NCBI GenBank assembly: GCA_002284615.2
Contig: MU069797.1
Location: 203,303-221,054 of the forward strand
DNA: 17,752 nt
Direction of reading: 5' to 3'
Origin: Dunaliella salina
Lineage: Eukaryota; Chlorophyta; Chlorophyceae; Chlamydomonadales; Dunaliellaceae
Made by a program: the position numbers and the translations under genes. The notes beneath the pieces are model-generated. The model searched no databases. It saw only the letters and a list, made by a program, of their open reading frames with translations, and was not told where the DNA came from. Below, in pieces: positions 16,264 to 17,752 of the stretch. The stretch's first letter is position 1. Each line of letters begins with the position of its first letter.

Positions 16264-16455
16264 AAAAATCAAACACTCCAGGAGTGTTTTTGGCCTCCCT
16301 TGTACAAAGTTCCAAACAAAGAGGGGAGGGGCAAATCTTCTCTGCAACATTCCAAGGATTATCACCGTGGTGTTCCAAATGTTACTCAAATTCAAATCAC
16401 GGAGACCCATCCCAAAAATTAGACTAATTCTATCACGAACATTTTGGAACACCAC
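16264..16455. repeat. Inverted repeats upstream of the gene
   Basis: Two hairpin-capable elements are visible. At 16271-16289, aaacactcc and ggagtgttt flank a single base. At 16367-16383 and 16437-16455, gtggtgttccaaatgtt and its near-perfect complement are about 53 bp apart, with a 13-bp palindrome (aattagactaatt) between them at 16418-16430. The second could be a small foldback or MITE-like element. No target-site duplication was recognised. Confidence 0.75.
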
Positions 16456-17643
16456 GTATCCTACTGCTTTTTCGTTTTCAAGATGTGAATGAGTTGGAAA
16501 ATTTTGAACTAGTTGCATCAACCCCTTGCCACTGCTTGCAAAACTTGCAAAAGTAACCAGATCAGGCTTACTCCTCAAATCCCATACAGAACATGACAGC
16601 GTCAATCAACCCCTAAGGACAGAGTTGAGTATGCATATATTTCAAAGACGGTGCTTTAAACTAGGAGTCAAAGTTCCATGTCATTTCCGTATGCAATGCA
16701 TAAGACCTCCAAGAGGTCACGCACCGATGAGGGCCTTTTAACGACGACCTCGGTGCTGCACCATCTTTACAAACCTGAGTATGCAGGCATTTTTGCCCAT
16801 TCTACCTAGAAACAATGTTTGAACTTGCACAGCTGTTTTTTTTGCAAAACGAAGCCATAATAGGCTTCCTTACCCATCTAATTTTCAAGTGATATGTAAA
16901 ATTCGTTTCAGAACTTTTTCTTGCCTCCATGTCAACCCATTAAAATTACCTCGACATATTCTTTCCTCTGCTCACCCCATAAATTTACCTTGTAATTTTC
17001 CTCCTTGCTTCCCTGCAAACCCAAATTACCTTAATAATATTTTCCCTGCCTCTCCCAGCCTTCAATTGTTTTTCCCCTGATTCCCTGACGACATTAAAAA
17101 ATGCCTTTGAAATTTTTTCTAAATTATTTTCAAAGTAGTAAACAAGCTTCAGAAAAGCTGCAATTTTTTAACCTGTTTGGCAGCTTATTTTGGACTGTTT
17201 GGACTGAATTGCACACAGAGCACAAAGCTCATTGGAAGAGCCAGCGCGCAGCTGGACAGGTAGCCAACAACCTGCCAGACCCACGTGATAAGCTAGCTTG
17301 GTTTTTCAAAGCTTTTGTCTTTGGTGGGACTCACTGTTTGTGTCTGCGCTGTCTGTTGGGTCTTTCCTTTGTGCACACTACGTCCAACATAGACTGTTAC
17401 ATTTCAGTTATCACTTTTTCCTTCCCGTTTTCATTTTCTTTTCCTCTGTCCTCTCCTATTCCCATCTTTTGCCCATTGCTTAATACCTTAAGTAACTCCA
17501 ACATTTTTAAACTTTTTTTCCTTTTTCAAATTTTTTGACATCCTGAGAGGGCATCCCTTCCTATATCATTTTATCCTTCCCTCAGGAGGGTAAAAAAGAA
17601 AAATCATTGGACACGGAGGTCAAAAATTGGCCCAGACCCCCCG

Positions 17644-17688
<45 letters not shown>
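17644..17688. repeat. 45-nt poly-C run
   Basis: An uninterrupted run of 45 C on the plus strand (poly-G on the other) follows a shorter C-rich stretch. The length is likely to be inexact in an assembly. Confidence 0.95.
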
Positions 17689-17690
<2 letters not shown>

Positions 17691-17752
17691 CCCCCTTTCC
17701 AGTGGCCCAATGCAGACAAGAAGGGTACCAATCTGCTCCTCTTTCGAATAGC

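Larger units (their letters stand above)
16089..17752. other. Upstream flank of the prolidase gene, no gene recognised
   Basis: No clear TATA box or protein similarity was seen. A plus-strand open frame at 17101-17538 has a low-complexity Phe/Ser-rich end and is not convincing. A small hairpin (gaagcc..ggcttc) lies at 16851-16868. The promoter and 5' leader of the prolidase gene should lie in the part nearest 16089, but nothing marks them. Confidence 0.5.

Noticed and set aside
17101..17538. 145-codon plus-strand open frame
   Set aside because: Low-complexity Phe/Ser/Pro-rich end, no known motif, and the surrounding sequence is T/C-rich. Nothing supports coding.

Overview
This window is a stretch of eukaryotic nuclear DNA dominated by one intron-rich gene on the minus strand. 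By splicing 15 exons by eye I recover about 475 residues of a Xaa-Pro dipeptidase (prolidase, PEPD, peptidase family M24B). It runs from an ATG at 15977 with a strong Kozak context down to 205. The last part of the protein, roughly 30-40 residues judging from the family, lies beyond the left edge. All 15 exons join in frame, every visible intron is GT...CAG, and all five metal ligands and the known substrate-binding residues are present with family spacing. The organism cannot be named from this window. Spliceosomal introns, tandem repeats, microsatellites and four unresolved n bases suggest a draft assembly of a repeat-rich eukaryote such as an alga or another protist. That is inference.

Layout, right to left (direction of transcription): 17752-16089 is upstream sequence with a 45-nt poly-C run and small inverted repeats. 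Exon 1 is at 15977-15925, with a possible 37-residue N-terminal extension from an ATG at 16088. Exon 2 is at 15822-15717, followed by a plain 2.25-kb intron. Exons 3-6 lie at 13464-11975, exons 7-9 at 10816-8821, exon 10 at 7957-7887, exon 11 at 6355-6236, exon 12 at 4179-3952, exon 13 at 2992-2958, exon 14 at 1189-1150 and exon 15 at 312-205.

The unusual part is in the introns. Many of the tandem repeats are copies of this gene's own exon-intron junctions. The acceptor and first bases of exons 6, 9, 10, 11 and 12 have been copied into the upstream introns, up to nine times. The 3' ends and donor sites of exons 9, 11 and 12 have been copied into the downstream introns. Exon 12 also has a degenerate copy of its first ~100 bases, and exon 7 may have a decayed copy. 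The 35-nt exon 13 is duplicated whole with good splice sites. Its copy differs by three silent changes and one replacement, which turns a catalytic metal-ligand Glu into Gln, so a mutually exclusive exon giving an inactive isoform is possible.

I saw no second convincing gene, tRNA, rRNA, CRISPR array or transposase. The long open frames elsewhere are by-products of tandem repeats.
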